Source: Cryptomeria japonica (taxonomy: Eukaryota > Streptophyta > Pinopsida > Cupressales > Cupressaceae). Taken from it: DNA of 64,000 nucleotides. A program made the position numbers and the translations under genes. The DNA lies in contig NC_081412.1 of assembly GCF_030272615.1 (NCBI RefSeq), forward strand, positions 671,856,852 through 671,920,851, given 5' to 3'. Shown here in pieces: positions 1 through 11,569 of the stretch. How positions within the stretch are numbered: position 1 is the stretch's first letter; each line of letters begins with the position of its first letter. The notes under the pieces are model-generated. The model searched no databases. It was not told the origin of the DNA and worked only from the letters and a program-made list of their open reading frames with translations.

Positions 1-25
1 TATTTACATTAGTGACTATGAATAT

Positions 26-30
26 ACATG
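26..30. repeat. Left target-site duplication of element C (ACATG)
   Basis: ACATG lies directly before the LTR end at 31 and is repeated at 50198-50202, directly after the other LTR. This pair fixes the outer limits of the nested block. Confidence 0.93.
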
Positions 31-1440
31 TGATGCTTTGTAAAATGGGAATTGTTAGGATAACAAAAACACAAACAACAAGTGATAGTGTTAGCAAATT
101 AGAATTTAAACAATAACCTACTCAAGCATATCAAGAGAGATACTAAGTAAGAAATGGAAAGCATGCAAAGACGCAATAAATAAACTAAATTACTCCAAAT
201 GCTGACCAAAACATCATAGTGTCTCCTCCCTTGTTCCTCTCCTCTCCAAGTTCCTAAATGAGTGTAGCTCTCAGTAGATTTTTGCACTATTTTTAGATGT
301 CTTATGGAGATTCAAGATTATGAAATAAAAAGCTCATGAAATGCAAACATGAACAAACTAGAAATGAGATTATTATCTAATCTAGTGTTGATTTTAGTCC
401 AAAAGAGTAAATATAAATGCAAATGCTAAATGATCTCTAAAATTCACTATAGATTAAATGCATACAAGTTTTCAGGATCTGGATTATGAAGAAATGGGCT
501 CTATTTATAGAAAAAATGGAGCAATGGATGCTTGAGATGGAGTAATCTCAACAAGGGTAAAGATTGAGTGATATTAAATCCATGTGAGGGCTTTCAACCC
601 AATCCCAGGATGACAAGTGACAACATGACATCGGTTAAAAGGAAAGGGAAGAAGCATTAAATGTTTGACATGACTTGAGGGTTAACTTGGGAGTTAAGGT
701 CAATGCTGGGTTGAGTGAATAAATATATTATCCAATGGATAAACTCTTGTGCAAAGGTTAAAGGGATAACCATGGTCAAAGCAATAAATGCTTGAGAAGA
801 CACATGGGCTACATGAGGGTTGAGTTAGGGGTCAAAGTCCCTAACCATGGGTGCAAGTGGATTTAACCATAAATGGTCGTATACGAGCCATTAGTGGTTT
901 GGAAGACTTTAGAGGTTAAATTGTTGAACACACAAAGCATTAATTGCTTTTCAAAGACTTTGGAGTCTTTGAGAAGTGACTTCAAGTTGCTTAGGAATGT
1001 GACAATATTTAGGGGATAGATTAGGTTAATTAGGAAGGGTTTAGAAGAATCTAGAAGGCAGTTAGGATTGCAAGTGGATTTGGTGTGTGAGAGAAAATAG
1101 GATTTTAAATTAAAATAAGTTAATTTATTTCAATTTGTGGTTGCAACTTGCATTTGTAGGAAAATGCAAGTGGGGGGGTGAATGATTTAAATAAATGTTT
1201 TATTTAATTTATTTAAAAGAGGAAAAGGGGGATTTAAATTGAATAAATATGATTTATTCATTTAATTGATTTGTTATTTTGGTTTAATGAATTAATTAAA
1301 ATAAATTGAATAATTTATTTAATTAATAGAAGAATGTTTGAAGATGAGTTAATTAAATATTAATTGATGGATAGTGGATTTTTAATCAAATAAATAGCAA
1401 ATATTCATTTAATTAAAATGGATTGATTTATGTGACTACA
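31..1440 (-). repeat. 3' LTR of element C (1410 bp)
   Basis: On the minus strand it begins TGTAGTCACAT at 1440 and ends at 31 (plus-strand TGATGCTTTG). It matches 48795-50197 along its length with many scattered differences and one internal deletion difference. A TATA-like TATAAATAG lies at 501-509 on the minus strand. Confidence 0.93.
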
Positions 1441-1453
1441 TTTGCCCCTCTTT
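1441..1453 (-). other. Polypurine tract of element C
   Basis: The minus strand reads AAAGAGGGGCAAA directly before the 3' LTR, the priming site for plus-strand DNA synthesis. The same sequence precedes the 3' LTRs of A (35016-35028) and, with one extra A, of D (56140-56153). Confidence 0.9.
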
Positions 1454-1752
1454 GAGATGGTGTGGTTTATCACATTGTTTCAAAGAAAGAAAAATAGGTG
1501 TGAAAAATGTATGCCCCATAAAATGTTAATTTAGTGGGTGGTATGCCCCCTTGAGAGATGGGCCAAAAATTTTCGAAAAATCGGGCAATCTCTCGAAAAA
1601 GAATGAAAATTGGTGGGGTGATAGAAGAGAAGAATTTAGTAACACTAGTGAAAAAATAGAAGAAATCGAAGATAATATGAAAAATATGAGGCTCAGGAAG
1701 TTCACGGGGACCATGGCGATGAGCAGAGTAAAATTTGGGTTACAGCGAAGGG

Positions 1753-1760
1753 TATATATG
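1753..1760 (+). promoter_or_regulatory. Candidate TATA box of the antisense PMD gene in C
   Basis: TATATATG on the plus strand lies about 100 bp before the inferred start codon at 1857. D has TATAAAATAG at the same relative place (56391-56400, 95 bp before its start). That both families have a TATA box at this distance suggests that the antisense gene has its own promoter rather than using the LTR. No transcript evidence is available. Confidence 0.45.
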
Positions 1761-1931
1761 GGGAGGAAGGGGTCAAAATAGGGTCATTTGCATTCGCGTT
1801 CGTAGAGAAATTTGAGCTCTAGGAGTGACCATTTGGAAGAGCAAGGAGCAGTTAGGATGTCAGTTCCCATAGTAAAGCACCGATTAGAGCAAGTTCATCG
1901 ATTCCAGCGGCCAAACGACTATGGACCAGCG

Positions 1932-2556
1932 GTATGTGAATTTAAATTTTTAAATTTTATGCATTTTTGATAGATTTTTTGCTAGGTCCAAGTTGAGTCA
2001 AGACAATAGCACTAAAACTATGTTTTAACATTGTTGTCAACTAAATTAGTGCTATTGTGCCGCTATAGAGCTATTGCATAGTGGTTTTAGCACTTTTGTC
2101 AAGTCTAGCGCTATTGTATAGCTATTTTAGCTCTTTTGCATGGTTGATTGAGCACTTTTGTTTTGAGGTAGCGCTATTGTATAGTCGATGTAGTGCTATT
2201 ATTGTTTTAGCACTATTGGGTAGTGGATTTAGCACTCTTGTCATCCCTTTAGCGCTGTTGAATGTAGAATAGTGCTTTTGTTAGGAAAATAAATGCCCGA
2301 GTGTGTGTGAACAAGAATCTCCAGATTCTAATGATGGATGGATGAAGATGTGAGGTGAGAGTTGTTTTGAACCATAGCAGTCTTGATGAGACTTAGGTCA
2401 TTAGGATAAATGTCTATTGTAGTCTAGGTGTGCCATGATTGCTTACCTGTTGAGACCTAAAGATACCTGATCAAAGTATCTTTTGATAGTCTAGGTAAAA
2501 ACTTAAGAAAGTTTGAAACAAAACAACTAATGATGATGGTTGATGCACGTGTGTAG
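1932..2556 (+). other. Intron of the antisense PMD gene in C
   Basis: It starts GTATGTG and ends TGTGTAG. The family relationship is shown by D, which has an intron of similar size (596 nt) at the identical codon boundary, and by A, which keeps the 3' part of this intron (about 34260-34460 in reverse complement) although exon 2 is gone. Most of the interior is a degenerate tandem repeat (2045-2285). Confidence 0.7.
2045..2285 (+). repeat. Degenerate tandem repeat of an AGCGCTATTGT-like unit
   Basis: About a dozen units spaced roughly 18-25 nt apart, variants of TAGYGCTATTGT and TAGCACTTTTG, lie inside the antisense intron. The core AGCGCT is a palindrome. The same unit recurs beside the primer binding site of C (48425-48715, reverse orientation on the plus strand) and in the leader of A (about 22740-22870). 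Confidence 0.75.
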
Positions 2557-4509
2557 GAGGATCTTCGCATCTTATAGATGCGCGAGAGGCATCCTGCCAC
2601 ACAGGTGTTGCATGATCGATTGATAGAGGCCAAGGTGGATTGCATTACAGCGAAAAGCCTATATGATGTTATGTATATGCCCATGATTCGGATGAATCGC
2701 AGGTTGATCACAACATTGGCAGAGCAATGGCATAGTGAGACATGTTCATTTCACTTGGCACAGGGAGAAATGACAGTTACACTGGAGGATATATGGTGCA
2801 TCTTACACATTCCTATTCAAGGAGAGTTGGTGACCTATGACCGAGCTTGGGGGACAGCAGTAGTGCAGAGATTCTTTGAGGAGGATGTCTTTATTGATGA
2901 TGGATCGATAGCCTAGGAGGATATAGTAGCTTTATATGAGCCTTTACCAACAGTTTTGTCAGGGATTATTGGGTGACTTCTATGTCCAGATCGATGATCA
3001 CATGGACTTGCCATTGGTTGAGGTCAGCTGATCAAGTAGATGATGACATAGGGGACTTAGTTTGCATGGGGACCGTGCATGCTATCACACTTATATCAAG
3101 ATCTACATGAGGTAGCATACCAAGGGGTGGGCTCATTGGGAGTAGGGATCACACTGCTGCATATTTGGGCATGGGAGCACTTACCTATGTCCTAACCAGT
3201 TAGTCTAAGATTCTGAGCTGTGGACCAACCATATGTATATATGTATGGAGGTATGATGAGTCAGCCCCACCTGGGGAAGTTAGAGTGGTGGTGGTGGGCA
3301 CTGGATGATTTGGATACAGTGATCTGGAGGCCGTACATTGAGTGTGAGCCATGGGAGGATGATGCAGAGGCATTGTCGTATGTGTTCATGATATGATACC
3401 TCATTGGTAGGACAACCTACAATGTGGAGAGACAGCTGCCAGGTAGAGTTCTGAGACAGTTTGGGCAGCGACAAGGATTGCCTAGTGGGTCGGGAGAGTA
3501 TGTGAGGGTGGTTTGAGAGAGGTACTTGTGGGGACCCGTGTTACCCTATGATTAGGCTTTTGGTAGAGTTCCGCACATTACAGGTGAGACCAGGGGATAT
3601 GCGGCTGAGGGTTGTAGATGCAGGGGTCACAGAGGAGTACACACAGTATATTGCGGCACATCTGATTCCTTGGATATCAGATCTGGCAGAGCCGATTCCA
3701 GATTTTGCAGAGGATAGGGGACATAGATAGAGGAGGAGAGGAGGTCGCTTCAGTGGGCGAGGGAGAGGAGATGGTGGTGGTGGGGATGGAGGAGGTGGTG
3801 ATAGAGGAGGAGGAGGAGGGGGTTGGTTTTTTAGAGGAGGGGGTGGATTTGGAGGTGGAGGTGGAGGGGGAGAGGTCAGCAGTCATTGCGGTTATCTTAG
3901 GGACCTTTGATGCAGGGAGGCATGAGATTAGGTGGGAGGGATGCTAGTGAGGGACAAGTACCTATGGAGATAGGGGAGGGAGCCACTGGAGAGGCACCTA
4001 TGGATATAGGGGAGGGAGCGATAGGGGGTGGAGATCTGTGGGATCATATGATAGGATTTTTGCAAACTCCTGTAGAGGATTTGGAGGCAGAGGTGGCCGC
4101 TAGTCATGTGAAGCTATTTGCACAAGAGTCAGAGCTGATCGTAGTGCTATAGGAGAGGGATTAGACCATTGATAGGGTGATCCAATTATAGGAGAGAGTG
4201 CAGGCCCTAGAGGGAGTACAGGGACATGGGCTATCGACTGATTCTCTAGCAAGAGAATTATGGAGAGTATGTGTAGAGGTTGATTAGTGGTGGAGCTTGT
4301 ATGAGAAGAAGGTGCTTCTAGTCAGCGTTCACTAAGTTATTCACAGATGCATCAAGAGAGATCAGAGAAGTCTCAGAGGATGCAGAGCAGTGGGGGTGTG
4401 ATGGGTCCACCATAGAGAGATAGATCAGGTGATGCGAGGGCTAGTGGGGGAGTAGGTGGTGATGATGGTGCAACATCTGGTTAGAGTGGAATCTGAGAGG
4501 GCATTTTTG

Positions 4510-6314
4510 TATGCTTATTACATTGTCATTTTTGGACTATATTTTGGATGGGTCTTGGTAGCCAATATTTTGGACTTCTTTGTACTCTGGTACATGTATG
4601 TTTTTGGCGATATGATATGATATATATGAGGAGATCCCATATTTTTGTGATGATATGCATGTTGATATGTATGGATTTATGCAGGAGGATGATCTTATGA
4701 TTTATGCTTAGATGGATACTTGTACTTGCTATATGTATGCATTGATGAGATGATTTCTATATGCATGCTTTATCATGATTTATTCCTACATGTTTTTGTG
4801 ATGCTTAATATATGGGTGCAGGGTGTTGTGCATGATTTGTTGATGTAATGTCATATGTATGTAATAACATGATGATGATGTATGCATATGATGATATAGA
4901 CAATATCTTGTTCTTTATGGTGAATCAATGATGAGATAATAATATGCAATGATGTTGTGTATTGAATGACTGATTTATTTATGTAAATGCATCTAGATGG
5001 TTTTTTAGATGAATGTGATATGGATAAACAAATGTAAAGTACAAATGTTTATATGATGATTTCTAAATGAATGCATATGTATAATGCATAAACCAATGTT
5101 AATACAAATGGTTTTATATTATGATCTAAATGGTGAAGAATATGATGAAGTGAAATGATAATGTAATGATAATGCAACTCATGGGTAATGAATAACTGCA
5201 CCTTAATGCAACTAAAAGGATAATGAATTTTTTCTTAATGAATCTTAAATGGTACTAAATGAATGCATCTGTAATGGCTAATCATGGTAGTAAATGTAAA
5301 TAAGGAGAAATTTATCATACAAATGAATCTAAATGTCCTGATTTATGCAATGATGAAATGATATAATGATACTTAATGCAAGTAAATGAGAATGAACTAT
5401 ATGTATTTAAATGCAACTAAATGATGTTGAGATGAGGATGTGATTATGATAGATGAATTTAAGGTTGTTTAGACCTTGCATGATGTACTGATGATGTATC
5501 AGAGAACTCTGTCCTGATTGTATCCAAGACCAACTCAATTTTCATATAACTTCTCATATTAATCTTGTTCACACTTGCATACAAAACAATGCATATGAAT
5601 AATGAATGATTAAATGAATGGGCGATATGCAATGGAATGCAATATAAATAGATGGGATGGAATGACGATCCATAGTGCTTGATTTTCATCATTGAGCTTT
5701 AAAATGTTGTAAGAAAATACAAGCAATTTGACATAATGATTCAAGATGACCTGAGTATTCCATACATGGATTTTGATATAGTAAGTTAATACAAGCAACT
5801 TGATATAATGGATCAAGTTGACCTGAGTATTGCTTGTAGAACAGACAAGGATTATCTCCTTTTATGCATGACTTGGAACGTCCTCCTTGATCTTTTGCCG
5901 ATCATATCCTGAGACAAGTTCATACCATACTAAGAGATAAATCATTATCGAGTGTGGATGAGGCAGTAGGAACCAAAGATGAAGCATTGTACCTGCAAGC
6001 AAACAACATATATATAGAATAAATAATATGGACCCTCCATAATGGTTCATGCTCATATGGGCGAGGTATACGCTGTAGTCAGCAAGCCGTAGTGATCTAT
6101 GACTGTATTTTGCATATGATCACGTAACTTATTGAACTTCCCACATAGACACCATTAGTACATGCCCCAGAATTTCATCAAAATAATTCATAGAAGACAT
6201 ACAAAAAATGCTTAGGAACCATCCTGACCACTCTAATCACGTCGATATCCCGGAGTAGCGTAGGAACCTGATATAAATAAATGAATGAATATCCTACAAA
6301 TCAACCAAGTATTT
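4510..6314. other. 3' untranslated region of element C, left part, ATG-rich low complexity
   Basis: From about 4590 to 5440 the plus strand is full of ATGAT and AAATG words and no frame stays open. D has a similar ATG-rich stretch after its PMD exon (about 57640-58020). From about 5440 to 6314 the sequence aligns, in reverse complement, with A 33400-34000, the 3' untranslated region of that relative. No gene is seen. Confidence 0.7.
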
Positions 6315-6319
6315 GATAC
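6315..6319. repeat. Left TSD of element B1 (GATAC)
   Basis: GATAC is repeated at 14017-14021, just outside the other LTR of B1. Joining the two flanks gives continuous C sequence matching A near 33380-33400. Confidence 0.93.
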
Positions 6320-7447
6320 TGATGAATACTGAGAGGGGGGGGGTGAATTAGTATATCGAAAAAAACTACACTTAAACACTTAAATAGTCTAAAAATAAAC
6401 TAATAAAACAATTTAATAGACAGACTGGTTATCACCCACAAAAGCAATACAACCATAACACAAGATATTTGATGTGGAAACCCAAACAGGAAAAACCACG
6501 GTGAGATGGAACTCACACATCACTATCTGTAGAATAGAAACTAGACCGGTTAAGGTCAGACTGGTTAAGGTCTTACAATGTTCTTCACTAGAACAGATCC
6601 TGTTAGGAATCTCAATCTCTATTAGGAGATAAGTCCGATCAAGAACTACCTTGCTAGAGGATTTTAGATTCAAAGAGGTGAACCACCTTGTTAGAGGATT
6701 TTACAAAGGCTACTCTGAGCCTACTTGGTTAAGGGCTACAGACTTGTCAAAGAGGTGAGTAATCAACAAGTGTGTGATCTATCAAATAGCACAGATTGCT
6801 TAGTTAGATCTAGTATAGCTCACACCTAATGCATTCCAGCATTACTTCAGTCTTCTCTATCTCTCACTTAGTTACAACTCAATCTTCTCAAATAAGATCG
6901 CTCTTCCAACAACTCATCAACCACCTTAAACCCTATCACAAACAAAAACTTTCAAAAACAACCTAGAACCCTAGACATGATGTCCTTATGAAGAAATCTG
7001 ATTTCATGTCAGTCCAATAGGATTACATTTCAATTTCCTAGGTTCAATGAATCTAGACATACTCAGTAACATGACAAAAAAAGCACCATCAGTGTGTTGG
7101 CACCGTCAGACAATCAGTCGATTGATAACTCATCATAGAATGCCAGTTTGTAACTCATCACAGAGTATTACCAGTTCATACAAAATATCGGTTGCCGGTT
7201 TGACAAAAATGAAGACTGGTAAGAATGTGTTATGCCACTTTGTGTCCTTGTACTGCTTGAGATCTACAAACTGCTTGGGGTCGACATGCCGCTTCAAACT
7301 GGGAAACACTTTCTGCAAAATCACCAATAGTCTAAAGACTAGAATACAACATACCGGTTGGAATAGATACCGGTTGAGCTCTAGCTCATACATGCAAGTG
7401 TGTGTCCATCAATGACAATCACAACATAAATATCAAAAATGCCAACA
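6320..7447 (-). repeat. 3' LTR of B1 (1128 bp)
   Basis: The minus strand begins TGTTGGCATTTTTGAT at 7447 and ends CAGTATTCATCA at 6320, next to a G/C run. It matches 12872-14016 with scattered differences. Confidence 0.93.
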
Positions 7448-7460
7448 ATCTCCCCCTTTG
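7448..7460 (-). other. Polypurine tract of B1
   Basis: The minus strand reads CAAAGGGGGAGAT directly before the LTR start. The same tract is found in B2 at 40520-40532. Further AGGGGGAG-type runs lie upstream in both copies. Confidence 0.88.
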
Positions 7461-7806
7461 GCATTGATGGCAACACTTAGGAAAATAAAATTTTGACATC
7501 TAAGTGTTTTACAACAAAAAAATGCCATTAACAAAATTGCTCCCCCTAAGCATATACACTATCCCTTAATCAATACAATGTATAGCAATTTTCCATACAG
7601 AGCATAAACATTGAGATAACAGAGCATATAGCATATATGAAAGCATATAGCATATAGCATATATCAGAGCATATAGCAAAATTTTAAAGCCAGATACTTC
7701 TTCCCTATACTTCTCCAAAATAGATAGAGTACTTCACCCACTTTGCCAACAATGACAAAGTACCACTGAACAACCATGTTTCCATTTGATATAAAATAAT
7801 AAAATT

Positions 7807-10800
7807 TTATGACAACAAGGAATAATACTTGTCAAAAACTAATTTATAGTCCTGTAAAAATTGTTTCATTGATAAAGACCAGGACTCAAGTAGGGAGGTG
7901 GCCACTTCTTTCTTTGTTTTCATCTGGGAGCCTGTTCTTCCATGGCATCAATTGTGCTCATCTCCTATGTAACTGTCAAGGCATCCAGGTTCAGATAACA
8001 CTTCTGAAGAATTTGCAATCATGGGAGTAGAACTAGTTGGAGCTCCTGCAAATCTCTAGACCGTGTGCTAATCTCTTGCTCCATTTTGGCTGACTGGATG
8101 TGAAACTAGTGAACGGTTTTCCCATAAGTTGGAAAGGAATCATAAGGTGGCTTAAATATGCTCAAGTAAGACTGTAAGTCCATTTGAAGCTTTTGCTTCT
8201 AAGATAGCACATCATCATAGAATAGATGGGGTTGACAGATTTTGCTTAGTAGCAGATTTCCCTCATCCAAAGTGTTCCTTATATCCTTTTGGTCTTTCAG
8301 CAGTTCAGACTAGAGTTCATTCAACTTCTTCACCAGAGAAATGTTAAGAGCCTTTTGATGCTTTTTCTTGACATTTTCCTCAACTGCTTCTTCTAGGCTC
8401 TACACCTGATCATCCACTATAGTACATAGTAGCTTAAGCTTTACTAGTGATGATTCAGTGTTGGGAAGATTGGTACCGGGGATCAAACTGGTAAGGGTGT
8501 CTACAGCTGCTTGAATTATATCTTACTCCTTTTTCCTTTGAATGATTTCAAGGCACTCTTGAGAAACCTTGATGCTCTGCATTAGCTCTGATTCACTTGC
8601 AGACTAGAGATCGATAGGACTAGAGATATCAGCCGGTTTGGCTTGACTCCTAGTTGCCTTTGGAGTCTCCATCTGTCTACTCTTCACTGCTTCCGCTGCC
8701 TTGTCCTCTTCTACTTTTCTTTTCTCCATTGCCTTGTCTTCTTCTTCCTTCTTCTTTTCTTGTTCCTTGTCTTCCTCTTCTTCTTTTTTCCTCTCAGCTT
8801 CCTTCCTCTTCTCCTCTTCTTTCTCTTCCTCTTCCTTCTTTTTCTTTTCTTCTTCCTTCCACTTTTCCTTTTCTTTATCTTCCTCTTCCTTCTTCTTCTT
8901 TTCCTCCTCCTTCTTCTTCTTTTCTTCCTTATCCTCTTCTTCTTTCTTTTTCCTCTCATCTTCTTGCTTCTTTTTCTCTTTATCTTTTCATTTCTCCTCT
9001 TCCTCTTTCCTCTTTTTCTCATCTTCATCGCTCTTCTTCTTCTCTGCTTGTTCCTTAGCTGCTTCCTGTCTGTCCTCGGCTTGCTCATTGCCCTGTTCAG
9101 CCTATTGTCCCTATCCTTTTCCCTTAGAAGGTATTTCCTAAGTGACATCTTATACGTCGAGGGCATCGACATCAATAGTGTCAATTGGTTCTTCAACTAG
9201 GTTTCCTTCTTCATCAAAAGCTTCATCTAGTTTGGATATAACCGGTTCTTCTTCTGCTTGTGGATTAGCCAAATGTGCTTTGTGAGTCTGGATAGCAGTT
9301 TGCATAAACAGATGGGTGTCCTTTTCAACATCAGCAACTCTACCTTCTAAAAGCCAGAGTCTTCTTTTTCTAGTGAAGAAGAGTCCTTTATTTTGGTCAA
9401 TAACATCATACAATTCAGAATTAGACAGGTTGAGAAAGTACTGTGCAAAAACGTTTTCCCTAATTTCTTGTTCTTTCTCTATGGCAATGCACCATTTATT
9501 ATCTAATGACATATATAAAGAATCCAGTGTCTGAGACTTAATCTCTAAGGGTGATCGGTCATTACTACACAAATACTAAATTATTTCCTTTTCAACCGCT
9601 TCCTTTTCATCCTCATTGAAGTCATCAAAACACTCAAGTCATTTAACACTTTTCTCCTAATATTCTTTATTGTTCTTTGACAATGTGTCAAAGGTTTATA
9701 GGAAGATACATCTATATTTACCGGTGCTGAAGATGTCGGTTCACTCTGTGTCTTCTTCCTTGTCTATCTTGCCTTATTAGGTTGCTCCTCAAACAGTTTC
9801 TTCTGAGTCTGGAGAGTTGCTTCTTGTCTTCCTCTTTCTCTGGAACACTTTGGCCAGTGCAGCTTCTAGTTTCTTCTTAGCTGGTGACCGCTTGGTCACT
9901 TTTGGAGTTGTAGTAGTAACCGGTGCAGATGCTGCAGGCACTGCCTTTGCCTTCTTCTTTGTCGGTTCCTTTTCTTTCATTGTTGGTGGTTCCTCAACCG
10001 GTGCTAACCTTTTTAGGTAGGTGTCAGTTCTCTTCACCTTAGGATCAAGCAGTGAGGCAATAAGGGTAGAGGCATACCCTTCCAGCATGTCATACATCAC
10101 CTCATAGCCCATTGGCTCCACTTCTTCCATTTTAGGCTCAACAGTCTCCATTATGAATTTGTCCACCTAGATGGTGAAACATATGTCATCTTCATATTTC
10201 TTGATGATGTCACCTAAGATCCTCATCCTTTGGCTCATCTTCCTTCTGAACTCATTGAAATACTTGTTTAGAATATTAGGGTAATAGGTTCCAAGTGCTT
10301 GAATGCTTTCCTTGATCTGCTTGGTTATCGGTTGGTCACCAGACCACTGAACATCTCCTACTCCTAGGAAGTAGCCTTGGAAATAGAAGAACAACCCTAC
10401 CAATAGTTGTCCAAACTTGAACCTAAGTGCATTGTCTTGTTTGATCGCCTTTAGATTTAGCAGGAGTTGTCTCTGCATACCGATGCACAGATCAAATGAT
10501 GAATCCTCCTTTATCATCCGCTAAGCGGCATTTACCGCTGCAATAGATACAGAGTTGATTCTATTGGCTGAGAACATCTAGTAGCCTATCACCATGCAGG
10601 CATACTTAACCAGATCATCCTTGATTGAATTTATAGTCATGCCCCATGAGTCACTCACTGAACCGGTGAGCTTGGACATCTCAATTTTGCTAACTGTCCT
10701 TAGGGCTGGTACTTCCCCTATGTTGCAGAAACTGGTGACTGCATGAATTGCCTATGGCATGATATCATGCGTCCTCTCCAAGAACATTTTGTCACCATGG

Positions 10801-11114
10801 ACCCTGCTCAGAATAATCCTTATGTGATCTTCTGTAAAGTCCTCCAGGAAGTAAACAACATTGTGGAGTTTCTTCTTCTCCAGAATACCATACTCCGGTT
10901 TGATCATCTTATCTTGTCCACAAAATAGACCTAGTTGGGTATGGATAGCTAGAGACCCTAATTCTTTGAGTTTACAATCAATATAATTTGAGATTCCCTC
11001 TTCTACTATCACTCCAGCCAAAACTTGTGATAGGGCATTATACTTTGACTTCCTTTGAATGAAACTTTCAGACTGAATGGATGCACTAGAACTGGTATGA
11101 GATGTGGAAGCCAT
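7807..11114 (-). pseudogene. B1 ORF2: large unrecognised protein with Glu/Lys-rich block
   Basis: The frame starts ATG at 11114 (MASTSHTSSS) and ends near 7807, about 1100 codons, with several stops. The N-terminal part of about 450 residues looks globular (for example GVIVEEGISNYIDC, then LLVGLFFYFQGYFLGVGD at about 10370-10430). A Lys/Pro-rich stretch follows. A block of over 150 residues, almost only Glu, Lys and Arg, lies at about 8640-9130. The C-terminal part is a predicted coiled coil (TSLIPGTNL, LVKKLNEL). It aligns end to end with B2 ORF2. I do not recognise the fold; nothing in it looks like a polymerase, nuclease or integrase. Many stops sit where B2 has Gln codons. It lies where pol would be, just after gag. 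Confidence 0.75.
8640..9150 (-). repeat. Glu/Lys-rich coding repeat in B1 ORF2
   Basis: On the minus strand this is a purine-only stretch of GAA, GAG, AAG and AAA codons; on the plus strand it is an equally long pyrimidine run. B2 has the same block at about 38900-39350. Its length differs between copies, as expected for slippage-prone coding repeats. Confidence 0.85.
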
Positions 11115-11569
11115 TGTAGAATATTTTAAGAACTTGAGAAATACCTTTAAAATGCGAATTTAGGGCTTTCTGATTCTCCTTTACTCCACACTCCGTCGGT
11201 TGCTGAATCACCGCTCTATGTTCTCCACTTGACCATTTGCAATTTGAATTTGAATCTGCTTCGCGATTTGCCAATTTTTTTAAATCTCAGCTCAAATCAC
11301 CTTTTTGTCACTCTTCTCTTTGAAAAATGTTTCTTCACTCAAAAACTGATAGTGGGAAATGATTTCAAAAATGCTTTTAAACATAGTCCTCACCTACTAT
11401 AATTAATGCTCCACCATTAGGGCATAAACCCTAATTTTCCTTTTTACCATTTCCGGTCTTCTACCAAGCGACAGGTATCATATACCAGTTAAGGTCTTTT
11501 GCTGGTATAAACTAGGGGTTCGAAAACATTTCGCTGTTTGCTCCCCCTAAGCCTTTTGAGGCTTAGTTT

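Larger units (their letters stand above)
1857..4500 (+). pseudogene. Antisense two-exon plant mobile domain (PMD) gene carried by element C, decayed
   Basis: Exon 1 is 1857-1931 (25 codons). The intron is 1932-2556, with donor GCG|GTATGTG and acceptor GTGTAG|GAG, in phase 0. Exon 2 runs from 2557. Its first 120 codons include LAEQWHSETCSFHL and GEMTVTLED, hallmarks of the plant mobile domain seen in MAIN/MAIL1 and PP7L proteins and in plant transposons. Later parts of the domain follow in other frames: IWRPYIECEPWED near 3325 and VLRQFGQRQGLP near 3448. Downstream lie a Gly/Arg-rich tract (about 3722-3890) and an acidic, helix-prone tail (about 3960-4150). Stops at 2575 and 2914 and later frameshifts break it. 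Exon 1 and exon 2 align with the copy in D. It is antisense to C's gag-pol. The function in the element is unknown; the 3' end is approximate. Confidence 0.78.

Noticed and set aside
2578-2914. PMD frame taken as an ordinary host gene
   Set aside because: It sits within C's LTR and TSD borders, and the same gene occupies the same place in D, so it belongs to the elements.
3705-4152. Acidic and Gly-rich frames as a separate gene
   Set aside because: Best read as the decayed C-terminal part of the antisense PMD gene in shifted frames; low complexity alone gives no independent support.
7047-7415. 122-codon frame, repeated at 13617-13982
   Set aside because: Both lie within B1's LTRs; shared because the LTRs are copies.
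8643-9200. Long plus-strand frames rich in Leu, Phe and Ser, like a membrane protein
   Set aside because: They are the reverse complement of the Glu/Lys codon block in B1 ORF2; all frames of a pyrimidine run stay open.
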